DNA from: JAHDHW01 sp965220465
GTDB lineage: Bacteria > Bacteroidota > Bacteroidia > Chitinophagales > Saprospiraceae
Direction of reading: 5' to 3'
Length of the DNA: 64,000 nucleotides
NCBI GenBank assembly: GCA_965220465.1
Contig: CBDCPZ010000023.1
Coordinates: 620,001-684,000 of the forward strand
The notes beneath the pieces are model-generated. The model saw nothing but the letters and a program-made list of their open reading frames with translations. It had not been told where the DNA came from and did not search any database. The translations under genes and the position numbers were made by a program. This document shows positions 9,701 to 17,236 of the stretch, piece by piece (positions within the stretch are counted from its first letter, which is position 1; each line of letters begins with the position of its first letter).

Positions 9701-10489
9701 TTTATAAACAATATTTTGAACTGTTTCAATGGAATCTGATTCCTTTACAAAATTATCCATTGAGTTAAGCACTTCTATATTTGGTAAAATAGCTTCTTTA
9801 AATGTCTTTTTTAAGGCTTGCCTTTCCTCTTTTTCATCCTCTTCAACCTTTTCATTATAATCTCTTATGCCTTTTCTAAAAGCTTTTTGCGCTATTCTAT
9901 TTTCTTTGTATCTCGATATTTTACCATTTGTGCTATTATCCACGGCTTCAATTACGGGGATAGAAATTTTTGCTTTTTTTAATTGCTCAGAAGTTAAGCG
10001 TATTAAATAAGATTCATTTCTTCCTGCATTCACGCGGGCCCAATTGGATCGGTAAATCAAGTTTTCAAATACTTCCATTCCTGATTCTTCTGAAACTGTA
10101 ACTACCAAAAATAAGTCTGGTCGGACTTCATCTTGACTATCCTTGGTAATGACTGTTGGTGCAGGAATTCCAGGAGGCACATCCTTTTTCCTCACTTGAA
10201 ATGCATCGTCATCATACATCAACTCAAAATATCCGTTTTCATCTGTGACGACAGAGCCAAGCCGATCAGCTGGTATGCTTTGAGTTAAAAGTTTACCTGT
10301 ATCAATGTCTTTCCCGCCTAAAAATTGATCTTCATCCAGAAGGTCTTTATCAGGGAAGACATAAATCAAATCCTGATCAGGATTAAAAGACTTTGGATCA
10401 ATGTCTAAGATATGTACTACTAAATTGGAAATGCCAATTCCAGATTCATGGTGATTAATCCATCCACTTACTTTATTTTGATTTGCCAT
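6782..10489 (-). CDS. Large coiled-coil protein with N-terminal carboxypeptidase-regulatory-like domain
   Basis: The protein has 1235 residues and no signal peptide. Residues 1-180 look like a carboxypeptidase-regulatory/CnaB-type beta-sandwich (SGWINHHESGIGISNLVV, VTDENGYFELMY). The middle is acidic and mixed. Residues about 838-885 and 915-985 are predicted coiled coil by eye, separated by an odd RWWWWGFP segment. The C-terminal 80 residues carry a motif I associate with large unclassified proteins of environmental bacteria: SLFIEMLPSDKSLLEDFKL, then a DVKKVQAE/ELENIRLAARLL helix and DPDVEKRI. This tail is duplicated immediately downstream. The lack of a signal peptide and the presence of toxin-like neighbours would fit a cytoplasmic cargo or scaffold loaded into a secretion device, but no such device is in the window. 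Function unknown. Confidence 0.7.
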   Translation of the reverse strand: MANQNKVSGWINHHESGIGISNLVVHILDIDPKSFNPDQDLIYVFPDKDLLDEDQFLGGKDIDTGKLLTQSIPADRLGSVVTDENGYFELMYDDDAFQVRKKDVPPGIPAPTVITKDSQDEVRPDLFLVVTVSEESGMEVFENLIYRSNWARVNAGRNESYLIRLTSEQLKKAKISIPVIEAVDNSTNGKISRYKENRIAQKAFRKGIRDYNEKVEEDEKEERQALKKTFKEAILPNIEVLNSMDNFVKESDSIETVQNIVYKKGIDYVDQVITVDKAKPIPGKGIKVNLFLTEEEKEELEEYKFIYQGKDYFNIPENIVQSLLFKREEDDGINTILFSNNPISKYCIEKTTEDKCAAKYTGIDTSIDEEEPEETETTTNGTGISKDDISLYLKKVLFDKDSNPFQSNGSSLSKRPDSASIQDNVDTFSLQKGPADATAFYDFHSLQIAFQYVWQQLLDETLVNLSERVHNNLENSGKKPIVKGGSVIDLHNIMVALENAIEEIPIEVPTDILMAFDISPLEYDALSNDDKIKLLEISQFINAKELSPKWATAVSVKRDQGERLIDNVRVNKPFSTNQMLKELQERLLSKYEFTVFAANKNYQSINFGLMNTFRQKWEPISYQAGKLVKTIPMAPKEERKYSVKTVHKIKATRKQAQKNNSSIEGEISTTSRAESDIVAKAHEKSNFNMSVNVSYSGFSSQVGFVKDAEKETTQNRKDFREAVIKSAQEYKEERSIQIDTEESFDSEYNESGTIVNPNDELSVTYLFYELQRRYRVSEQLYRVMPVVMVAQEVPAPHQITKAWIITHDWIINRVLLDDSFRTTLQYIAQKNVGDDFAIRELRKNLRQQRTLLNNLKIEFSKLKQDVEDKYAGVQSSIQERIEEEHDKRFYKRWWWWGFPHQVHANQEEPPDPEMAKAIEQSAADDHKHAVEQAKEMAMSVQREIMSLNQLTTQYNNAMQRHWDLITQTRRLITHIKENILYYMQAIWNMEPPDQRYMRLYKVRVPYFDADRTCIVASEPIEDIFADFRTDSKKKYPAWLHGKIKRKANGSLDVTYKQLVEVADLDTVLGFKGNYMIFPLKEHNALTELMAAPYIDDAFGAMDPDELSNINLEEYSKYICCLHHEAPEEFERLKPVLKKWLERLLSDPLRNGDEIIVPTDSLFIEMLPSDKSLLEDFKLQHRAWDVKKVQAETREMELENIRLAARLLAEQYDDPDVEKRIEVIGDTKTFINPEGN

Positions 10490-11374
10490 GATATATTTTT
10501 TAGGTTGATTTAAAGGGGTATTTGATATTAGATTTATAGACTTATAGGTCTTTCGTTTATCCTTTTAACTTATTTAAGCATTGTTACAAATGGGATATTA
10601 TCTTGTGCTTACAAACTTGCACAGAAAGCCTTGTAAAGCAAATTCGCTTAAGCTTGTTCAATAGATAGGAGAAATAGTTTTGTAGTGAGCGCTATAGCTT
10701 TATAAGCTTAAAGCGTTAATCCAAAATTTATAATTCAGTTGCTATATTTTGGATTGTGTTTTAGTCCTAAATTTCTAATTCTAATGATCTCTGTCGCTAA
10801 TTTTCTCAGAGAAAGTCATTTAAAATTGTAGTTGCTTTTTATTTCAATTAATTCTGAAATTTGGTTCTTTCTTTTGCTTGTAAATTAGACGAACCTAAGG
10901 CATTAATTTTTTAGCGATAAAATTCCAAAAAAGTTCTTTTGTAACGGAATATGTTTTGGCTAAAACGTGTGTAATTTAATTGTCGCGATTCATTCGTAAG
11001 GAGAGATTCGTTTCCTGGGGTATCGTTAGTGTGTCATTTTAACACACTCCTTTTTATTTCTTCAGATTGAAACTTGCGGATTATATAATCGTCAATCTAA
11101 ATAGCTGTATTTTACATTTGCTTGGGCAGGTGTTACCTAAATATACAAATATATTACGATAAATCAACATGTAATTCTATTTTTTCGAAATTTTAGCTAA
11201 ATAATTGCTGAGTTGTCAATTTGAGTAAACGAAGAGGAGATTTGAGTTAATGAAGGCTGAATGATAAATAAAATTAATTTATAGCAACATTTCTTCCTTT
11301 AATCCAAGACATCGTGCTCAAAGCTAGACACATATTGTTTTGTTACACTTTCAGGTTGATTAACTAACTTTATA
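10490..11374. other. 885-bp gene-free island segment
   Basis: No credible coding frame was found on either strand. The stretch is very AT-rich and should hold the promoter of the large leftward gene, although no clear TTG/TAnnTTTG pair was recognised. The only distinct signal is the terminator-like hairpin at 11028-11056. It may be decayed coding DNA left from earlier rearrangements. Confidence 0.5.
11028..11056 (+). terminator. Terminator-like hairpin without an upstream gene
   Basis: AGTGTGT (11028-11034) pairs with ACACACT (11042-11048) around a seven-base loop and is followed by CC and a T run. It has the form of an intrinsic terminator for rightward transcription. No rightward gene precedes it, so it may end a decayed gene or an unrecognised RNA. 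Confidence 0.45.
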
Positions 11375-11752
11375 TTATAAATAAATTGCTAGCGTCACTT
11401 CTTTTAAAAATTCCATCCCTCCCGGACCTAAAAACAAAACGCTTTGAACATCTGGTTCTAAAGATTGCTTAAAAAGGTCAACAGAATAATCCATTGACCT
11501 CGTTCTTTTAAAAATCAAATTGATAGCTTCAGAAATTCCCAACCAAGAACTCCTACAAGGTTTAGATTTTTGAAGTTTGTCAACATCAATATTGCTCATT
11601 GGATACTCTTCTATAGCATCCATAGCCCTTAAAATTCCTTGTCCATAATATTTTGAAGCTTCCGCAAAAGAGCGATCTGCAGAATTATAAGGTGTAAAGC
11701 AAACTGCTTCAACCTGTTTCCAATTACTATAACACCCCTTTTGAATGAGCAC
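11375..11752 (-). pseudogene. Possible subtilase (S8) C-terminal remnant
   Basis: This frame of 125 residues has only a GTG at 11752 as a start, and an in-frame TAA lies just upstream. The segment SKYYGQGILRAMDAIE resembles the end of S8 serine peptidases, where a YGxGxxxAxxAv motif follows the catalytic Ser segment; no catalytic Asp, His or Ser region is present. The remaining residues show no domain that I recognise. It is best read as a truncated C-terminal fragment next to the island junction. A genuine small protein with a GTG start cannot be excluded. Confidence 0.35.
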
Positions 11753-11905
11753 TATTCGATTTATTAGTTAGGGGTCATTTGATAATTACTCCTTTTGGAT
11801 ATTATCATTTGTAGATGAAGGTGAATTGTAGATCGTTATTGATGAATATACATCTTTTGATATGAACCATATTAATACAGAATAAATCATATTAACCCAT
11901 AAACC

Positions 11906-11926
11906 GCATGCAAATGGCATGCAAAT
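11906..11926. repeat. Tandem 10-bp direct repeat near the tRNA fragment
   Basis: GCATGCAAAT occurs twice (11906-11915 and 11917-11926), separated by one G, directly beyond the terminator of the tRNA-Pro remnant. Closely spaced direct repeats beside a tRNA end can be arm-type integrase sites, but here that is only a guess. Confidence 0.5.
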
Positions 11927-11963
11927 AAAAAAAGGAGTTATGAAAATTAATTCATAACTCCTT
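11927..11963 (-). terminator. Intrinsic terminator after the tRNA-Pro remnant
   Basis: On the reverse strand a perfect 13-bp stem (arms 11932-11944 and 11951-11963, AAGGAGTTATGAA) is followed by a run of seven or more T. It begins about ten bases after the tRNA 3' end. It is probably the native terminator of the tRNA gene, carried along with the 3' half. Confidence 0.85.
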
Positions 11964-12215
11964 GATAATCAGTGTCGGGGCGGCAGGATTCGAACCTGCG
12001 GCCCCCTGCTCCCAAAGAAAGGTCAGGCTTATGTCATCATTGCCTCCGATATTGGTTAGAAAAATTCCTTCAATGGTTGACTTTTCAAATACCTTTTGCT
12101 GAACACTAAGTCCGAAGTGGGTACCAATTCTGGCGCCAACTGCAGTTCGATATTTTTGAGCATTCATTTGAATACAAAGGGAAAAAAGCGTAACAATGGT
12201 GAGTATCTTTTTCAT
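11952..12215 (-). pseudogene. Truncated secreted/outer-membrane protein gene fused to the tRNA fragment
   Basis: The first 68 codons encode a signal peptide (MKKILTIVTLFSLCIQMNAQ) and the start of a Bacteroidota beta-barrel-like protein (KYRTAVGARIGTHFGLSVQQ, then VFEKSTIEGIF). The normal family continues for another hundred or so residues. Here the frame runs after LTFLWEQ into the tRNA-Pro 3' half, giving the nonsense tail GAAGSNPAAPTLIIKEL. The fusion shares CTTTGGGAGCA-like bases with the tRNA, so the gene was probably cut by recombination at that short match. The product would not fold as a barrel. The rest of the gene may lie at the other end of the element, outside this window. Confidence 0.75.
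11974..12017 (-). tRNA. 3' half of tRNA-Pro (partial remnant, not functional)
   Basis: The reverse strand reads CTTTGGGAGCAGG (3' part of the anticodon arm with the UGG anticodon), a short variable region, a complete T arm with GGTTCGAATCC, and a GCCCCGA acceptor strand. The acceptor 5' strand, D arm and 5' half of the anticodon arm are missing. In their place is coding sequence of an outer-membrane protein gene. The break falls in the anticodon loop, a known crossover position for tyrosine integrases that use tRNA genes. The fragment therefore marks an att-like junction. Confidence 0.85.
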
Positions 12216-12286
12216 AATCGGATTAACGATATGAAAATTAAAAGTAGTATGATTGCCTTCAAAAACAAGATTCTTTTAAGATTTTA

Positions 12287-12294
12287 TAAATTTG
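12287..12294 (+). promoter_or_regulatory. -7 box of the methyltransferase gene
   Basis: TAAATTTG fits the Bacteroidota -7 consensus TAnnTTTG and lies 17 bases before the TTG start at 12311. No TTG -33 element at the right distance was found. Confidence 0.4.
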
Positions 12295-12310
12295 TAAAAA
12301 AAGATTTGCC

Positions 12311-13135
12311 TTGAAGCGTTTTTATATTTTAAAAAGTTTTTTTCAGTTCTATTTTTCAGCAAAAACAAAATTTCGGGTACATTCCCCTTTTGTGTTTGAT
12401 TTTGTTAAAAACATATTGGAGGACAAACGAGTTTTCTATGCGTTTTCTTCCGTAGAAAATCTCAGAAAACTTCTAAAACAAGACAATCGAAAAATAACTG
12501 TCCAGGACTTGGGAGCCGGCTCCTTGAAATCAACTGGTTCGGTGAGATCCATTAAATCTATCGCCACCAACTCCTTATCTTCTCCATTTAGTTGTCAGCT
12601 TTTTTTTAAAATTGTAAATCGCTATAAACCGAAAACCATTCTTGAAGTCGGAACATCTTTGGGAATTTCTTCTCTCTATCATCATTTTGCCGCACAAAAC
12701 GCCAGGCTGATCACACTGGAAGGAGCGAAAGAAATAGCAGTGGAGGCAAGGAAAAATTTCCAGCGACTGGAAGTGAATTCGGTTGAATTGATCGAAGGAA
12801 ATTTTCATGATACGCTTCCAATTGCTTTAGGCAAATTAAAGCAACTGGATTACCTCTTTTTGGATGGGAATCATCGAAAAGCTCCTACCCTTTCCTATTT
12901 CGAACAATGTCTTGAATTTGCTCATGAGAATAGCATTTTTGTTATCGATGATATTTATTGGTCTGAAGAAATGACTGAAGCCTGGGAAGAAATAAAAGCA
13001 CACCCAAAAGTAACATTGAGCATTGATTTGTTTTTTATGGGATTGGTGTTTTTTAGAAGAGAAAACAAAGTAAAAGAGCATTTTAAATTGATCAAATCCT
13101 CCTGGAAACCATGGGAAATGGGCTTTTTTAAATAA
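12311..13135 (+). CDS. Class I SAM-dependent methyltransferase (O-methyltransferase-like)
   Basis: This 274-residue protein starts at a TTG (MKRFYILKSFF). The SAM-binding motif I is ILEVGTSLGISSLY (around residue 112), followed by the acidic LITLEGAKE strand, the DYLFLDGNHRKAPT segment and FVIDDIYWSEEM, the usual order in caffeoyl-CoA/O-methyltransferase-like proteins. The final segment is aromatic and basic. The substrate is unknown. It is the first intact gene on the chromosomal side of the island junction and faces away from it. It is the end partner of a convergent pair with the PAS protein. The family is common in Bacteroidota and the fold call is firm. Confidence 0.8.
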   Translation: MKRFYILKSFFQFYFSAKTKFRVHSPFVFDFVKNILEDKRVFYAFSSVENLRKLLKQDNRKITVQDLGAGSLKSTGSVRSIKSIATNSLSSPFSCQLFFKIVNRYKPKTILEVGTSLGISSLYHHFAAQNARLITLEGAKEIAVEARKNFQRLEVNSVELIEGNFHDTLPIALGKLKQLDYLFLDGNHRKAPTLSYFEQCLEFAHENSIFVIDDIYWSEEMTEAWEEIKAHPKVTLSIDLFFMGLVFFRRENKVKEHFKLIKSSWKPWEMGFFK

Positions 13136-13226
13136 ACTCCTTCCAAAAAAAAGATGATAGCTGGGGGAGTTAAATAAATAACTAGCTATCAAACTTACTA
13201 TAAATATGAGAAAGAAAAGCTCGGAT

Positions 13227-13931
13227 CTATGTGTTTGATTGCAGTGTTGAATAAAGTTTTTTATGTTCAACCTGCCCGTAATTTGTGTACTTGTAAAATA
13301 GTTCTTCTGCGAATAGTTTTGTGGCTTTTTCAAGTTCAATAGTTTCAGAGATGTCGCGTAAAGTAAAAATCGCAAATGATTGCTGGCCAAATTCGTTTTT
13401 CAAAGTTTTTACATTCAATTCCATCCATTTAAAATCACCGTTATTGCTCCGCACTCTAACTGTTTCAACAAAAAAATAATCGTTTAATAAAGCTACGTTT
13501 GACAACTGGTTTTTTACTTTTTTTTGATCCTCTGGATGAACAATAAAAATTGTTTGTTGGCCAATTAAATCCTTTGGCAAATACCCCAAAATCGTTTTCG
13601 CTGCAGTATTTATATACTCATTTTTACCATCTTTCAATCGATGTATAATAACGATGTCATTCAGATTCTCTGCAATAAGCCGGTAATGCTTTCTAAAATT
13701 TTGAATTGAATTTTCACCAAAAGTAATTTCGCTTGAAATATGGTATCCTACGAAGCTAGTTATATAACCAAAAGCTAAAAAAACCAGGATTTGGAAGTTG
13801 CAATCAAGTATATAAAATGACAAAAACAATGGAAGAAATACAGTAATCAAAACAATTGTATGAAACTGTTTTGGGTTTTCCCGAAGGAAATCTGAAAGGT
13901 AATTAAAGACTGCAATTGCCTTAGTTTTCAT
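13227..13931 (-). CDS. Membrane PAS-domain protein
   Basis: The reading frame extends to 13979, but the Met at 13931 (MKTKAIAVFNYL) is the better start because the preceding residues are an unstructured leader. Two hydrophobic helices (about residues 25-65 of the protein) are followed by a PAS domain (LIAENLNDIVIIHRLKDG... through ISETIELEKA), including the typical NTAAKTILGYLPKDLIGQ, VHPEDQKKV and FTLRDISE elements. No histidine kinase, GGDEF or methyl-accepting domain follows; only 30 residues remain. It is therefore a sensor without an output domain, perhaps acting through another protein. The ligand is not predictable. Confidence 0.78.
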   Translation of the reverse strand: MKTKAIAVFNYLSDFLRENPKQFHTIVLITVFLPLFLSFYILDCNFQILVFLAFGYITSFVGYHISSEITFGENSIQNFRKHYRLIAENLNDIVIIHRLKDGKNEYINTAAKTILGYLPKDLIGQQTIFIVHPEDQKKVKNQLSNVALLNDYFFVETVRVRSNNGDFKWMELNVKTLKNEFGQQSFAIFTLRDISETIELEKATKLFAEELFYKYTNYGQVEHKKLYSTLQSNT

Positions 13932-14249
13932 AATAACCTGTTTTTGGATGATTAAAGTTTTATTAATTCCCTTTTGCAAAAAGCTTGTCTCAATAGCAAA
14001 AAAGCAATAGCTTTTGCCGATTGATAAAACACAAAATGGGTAACCTTTTCAGGTTGATATCTCACAGGAATTAAAACTAAAAGATGGGATTACAATTTGC
14101 AGTTAGGGGTAAATATGTTCGTTTCAAGAAATACAAATACCTTGCCAATGAAATCGATTCAATAACAAAAACAACACAATTTTCAACAAAATGTGACGTG
14201 TGATAACTATAGAAATGCAGGCTGAAAATTTGGATTTGCAAATGAAAAT

Positions 14250-16901
14250 TTAAGAAGACTCCCCAGATTGTTTGCGGAACCCGATGGTTTTCTTATTGAA
14301 GACAAAGCCACTTTTATCCATTTTGAAAGAAGAAACATCGTCAAGCGACAATATATTTGCTTCAACATCTTTTCGGTCTGCTTCAGAAAGTGCCGCCAAA
14401 CGCAGGTTGTGGTTTTTAATCACATCCGAAACAATACTTCTCACGGTGCGGGCATTGCCAAAGTATTTGTCTCGATATTCATGAATAAATTTCATATATT
14501 TTGCAATATACTCATCTGCTTCAGGAGAAAGTTGCATGTCATGCTCGGAGAACATAAAATGCGCAATTTCTTTTAACTCTTGCGGTGAATAATCTTCAAA
14601 TTTTAACACTTTATCAAATCGAGAATTGAGGCCTGGATTAGCCTTAAGGAAAGATTCCATATTGTCCGGATATCCAGCAACGAAAACAAAAAACTGACCG
14701 CGGTTGTCTTCCATCCTTTTCAGTAAAGTTTGAACAACTTCATTACCAAAATCTCCATGAGCTCCGGCCGAGCTTTGTGTGAGTGCATAGGCTTCATCGA
14801 TAAATAGAACGCCACCCATTGACTCTTCAATCTTTTCTGCAGTTTTTATTGCTGTTTGACCAACAAACCCAGCGACAAGTCCTTGTCGGTCCGTTTCAAT
14901 CATATGTCCTCTTTCTAGTATGCCAAGCGCTTTGTAGATTTTTGTAAGAATGCGGGCAACGGTGGTTTTTCCGGTTCCTGGGTTTCCGACAAAAACAGTA
15001 TGAAGGAAAAAACTATTAAGGACATCCTTTTCTGTAAATCTGTAATATTGAACCAATTGAACCAATTCATTAATCTGAGATTTTATACTATGCATTCCAA
15101 TTAATTGGTTCAACTCGGCTATTGCTGAATTTAAAAGCGGAGTATCAACAGGAATACTTGGAAGCTCTGGTCTTTGCTTCAAATCAATCTTTTCAACATC
15201 CCTTAATTCAATGATTGATATTTCTTCTTTACTCAAAGATCTTGGATTCTCTTCGGCCATAACTCGAAGACCAAGGTTTATTTTTGCTTTTTCGATAATG
15301 TCATAAACAAAACGGGCATTGCCAAAACTTCTATCTCGCGCACGGTAGGCACTTATAATAATATCGTCAATTACCTTTTGAGCTTCCAGAGTCGGCGAAA
15401 CTTTCATTTCTTTACAGGCATAAATTGCAATTTCTGAAAGTTCCTGTGGAAGGTAATCTGCAAATCCGAAATACAATTTAAAACGCGATTTCAATCCAGG
15501 GTTTGAATTGAGGAAATGTTTCATTTCTTTAGGGTATCCGGCAACAATTACTGCCATATCTCCTTCTCCGTTAGACATTTCTTTAACAAGAATCTCAATC
15601 ACTTCGCGGCCAAAATCTTTGCTGTCGTCATTACTTCTGGCAAGTGCATAAGCTTCATCAATAAATAAAACGCCTCCTCTTGCTTTTTCAATCGCTTCCT
15701 TAACTTTAGGAGCGGTTTGGCCGATATATTCGCCAACCAAATCTACGCGATCAACTTCATGTACATGCCCCTTTGACAGCAAACCCATTTTTTTGTATAA
15801 CCTTCCCATCATCCCTGCTACCGTCGTTTTGCCTGTTCCCGGATTTCCAATAAATACGGAGTGAACATTTATTTGATCTTTTTCCTCAAATCCTTTTTCT
15901 TTTCTAAGTTGTAAAAACTGGATGTATTGTGCATGCTCACGAACCCTCTTTTTAATTTCACTTAAACCAATTAAAGCATCCATTTTAAGCATAACATCTT
16001 CAAACGATTGGTCAGAATCGTTGTCAGGGCTAAGCACTACCGGAGCGTGATGATCGGGTAAAAGAACGGGCGTTATTCCTTCTTCAAAATCATCCATTAC
16101 TTCAAATGGAATAACAGCAATCAAGCTGTCCATAAAGATCAATTCTGCAGTGTAGAGGTCCTTTCTCCACGAGCCTTTTACATTTGATCCCCATCCTGCT
16201 GTTATTTTGATTAGGTCATCTTTCTTTTCAACTCGTTGAAGGCGAACTACCTGTCCTTTTAGCTCGCGAGCGTTATTATAAAATTTTGTAAATAACTCGC
16301 ATTGCCAGCTTTTTGTATTGTGAATATTTTTTAAAAGAATTTCAACATAAATATATCTGGTTTCTTCACAACTGAATTTTCGATAATAATTTCGATCATC
16401 TTCGTTTACATCATCATAAGGCCCTTCATAAAGTTTCAAGGATTGTACCTCCAGATAATCGTTTTTATCATTCGGATTGCTTTTACTTGCATCTTCAATG
16501 TAAAAATATTTTGTTGCTACTTTCTCTCCTTCAATCCATGCTTCCCAGTAATAAGTCCCTTTTTTCCAAAACTGGCCTTCGTTTTTGTTTCCCCAGCCTT
16601 CCCGAATATAAACAACAGAGTCATATTTACTCACCTTGCGATTTTCGAATGATAGGTTGCAAACCTCTTTTCGTCCTTTTTTTAAAGAAAAACACTTTAA
16701 ATGCACATTGACTTCCCAGTCCTCAGCATCAAACATTTTATTGTAAAAAGATAATTCGGCATAAACATAGGTAGTTTCATAGCGATCAAAAACCTGGCGA
16801 TATTTCTTTTTATTATCAGCAAGCCATTCCGTAGAAGCGTAAACCTTAAGTTCTCGGAACTTAAAATTTTTCAATTCAGGATATTTGTAACTCTCCGCCA
16901 T
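14250..16901 (-). CDS. Double CbbX/SpoVK-type AAA+ ATPase with tandem N-terminal beta modules
   Basis: This 883-residue protein has four parts. Residues 14-135 and 150-275 are two related beta-rich modules; both contain an ET(T/R)Y(V/I)Y(A/V)E strand and a GWG...G.W.K turn, so they are an internal duplication. Residues about 310-570 form the first CbbX-like AAA+ domain (Walker A GNPGTGKTT, Walker B GGVLFIDEAYAL). Residues about 600-850 form the second (GNPGTGKTT, GGVLFIDEAYAL). Both domains keep the NPGLxSRF segment and the GNARxV arginine motif. CbbX relatives are hexameric remodelers of large assemblies. The gene is divergently arranged with the Clp-like ATPase at 17237, suggesting joint control. 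The client is unknown. No signal peptide is present, so it is cytosolic. Confidence 0.88.
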   Translation of the reverse strand: MAESYKYPELKNFKFRELKVYASTEWLADNKKKYRQVFDRYETTYVYAELSFYNKMFDAEDWEVNVHLKCFSLKKGRKEVCNLSFENRKVSKYDSVVYIREGWGNKNEGQFWKKGTYYWEAWIEGEKVATKYFYIEDASKSNPNDKNDYLEVQSLKLYEGPYDDVNEDDRNYYRKFSCEETRYIYVEILLKNIHNTKSWQCELFTKFYNNARELKGQVVRLQRVEKKDDLIKITAGWGSNVKGSWRKDLYTAELIFMDSLIAVIPFEVMDDFEEGITPVLLPDHHAPVVLSPDNDSDQSFEDVMLKMDALIGLSEIKKRVREHAQYIQFLQLRKEKGFEEKDQINVHSVFIGNPGTGKTTVAGMMGRLYKKMGLLSKGHVHEVDRVDLVGEYIGQTAPKVKEAIEKARGGVLFIDEAYALARSNDDSKDFGREVIEILVKEMSNGEGDMAVIVAGYPKEMKHFLNSNPGLKSRFKLYFGFADYLPQELSEIAIYACKEMKVSPTLEAQKVIDDIIISAYRARDRSFGNARFVYDIIEKAKINLGLRVMAEENPRSLSKEEISIIELRDVEKIDLKQRPELPSIPVDTPLLNSAIAELNQLIGMHSIKSQINELVQLVQYYRFTEKDVLNSFFLHTVFVGNPGTGKTTVARILTKIYKALGILERGHMIETDRQGLVAGFVGQTAIKTAEKIEESMGGVLFIDEAYALTQSSAGAHGDFGNEVVQTLLKRMEDNRGQFFVFVAGYPDNMESFLKANPGLNSRFDKVLKFEDYSPQELKEIAHFMFSEHDMQLSPEADEYIAKYMKFIHEYRDKYFGNARTVRSIVSDVIKNHNLRLAALSEADRKDVEANILSLDDVSSFKMDKSGFVFNKKTIGFRKQSGESS

Positions 16902-17236
16902 TTAAATGCACTTTAATTATTATCACACAATACCTTTCAAACTTATCATTTTTATATTATTAAGACAATTTTTCAACAAAAAAAGATCAACTTTTGGTTT
17001 AAAAGAGATGAAATAAGTATAACTGACTTAATATGAACGACTTATATTGATGATTCGCTGTCAATTATAAGTATAACATTTCAAAAGCAATTTAGATTTT
17101 ATTGTTAAAACTTAAATCAACTCCCGATCAACTAAACCTATCGAAATTTTACCTTTTGTCAGCAAATCTATTTTTGCTATATTTCACTTTCATGGTAATT
17201 GAATATCATCTGAATTAAACCAAAAAACATTATTTC
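16902..17236. other. Divergent intergenic region between the two AAA+ genes
   Basis: This 335-bp AT-rich region separates the two divergent ATPase starts and must hold both promoters. A rightward promoter candidate is at 17155-17185. No clear leftward promoter, operator palindrome or RNA was recognised. Confidence 0.6.
17155..17185 (+). promoter_or_regulatory. Candidate promoter of the Clp/release-factor-like gene
   Basis: TTTG (17155-17158) is separated by 19 bases from TATATTTC (17178-17185), close to the Bacteroidota -33/-7 pair TTG...TAnnTTTG. It leaves a leader of about 45 bases before the TTG start at 17237. Confidence 0.5.

Noticed and set aside
11906..11926. CRISPR-like repeat
   Set aside because: Only two 10-bp units with a one-base gap; no array.
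12836..13390. Leftward 184-residue frame over the methyltransferase and PAS genes
   Set aside because: It overlaps two well-supported genes and its translation is low-complexity and unlike a protein.
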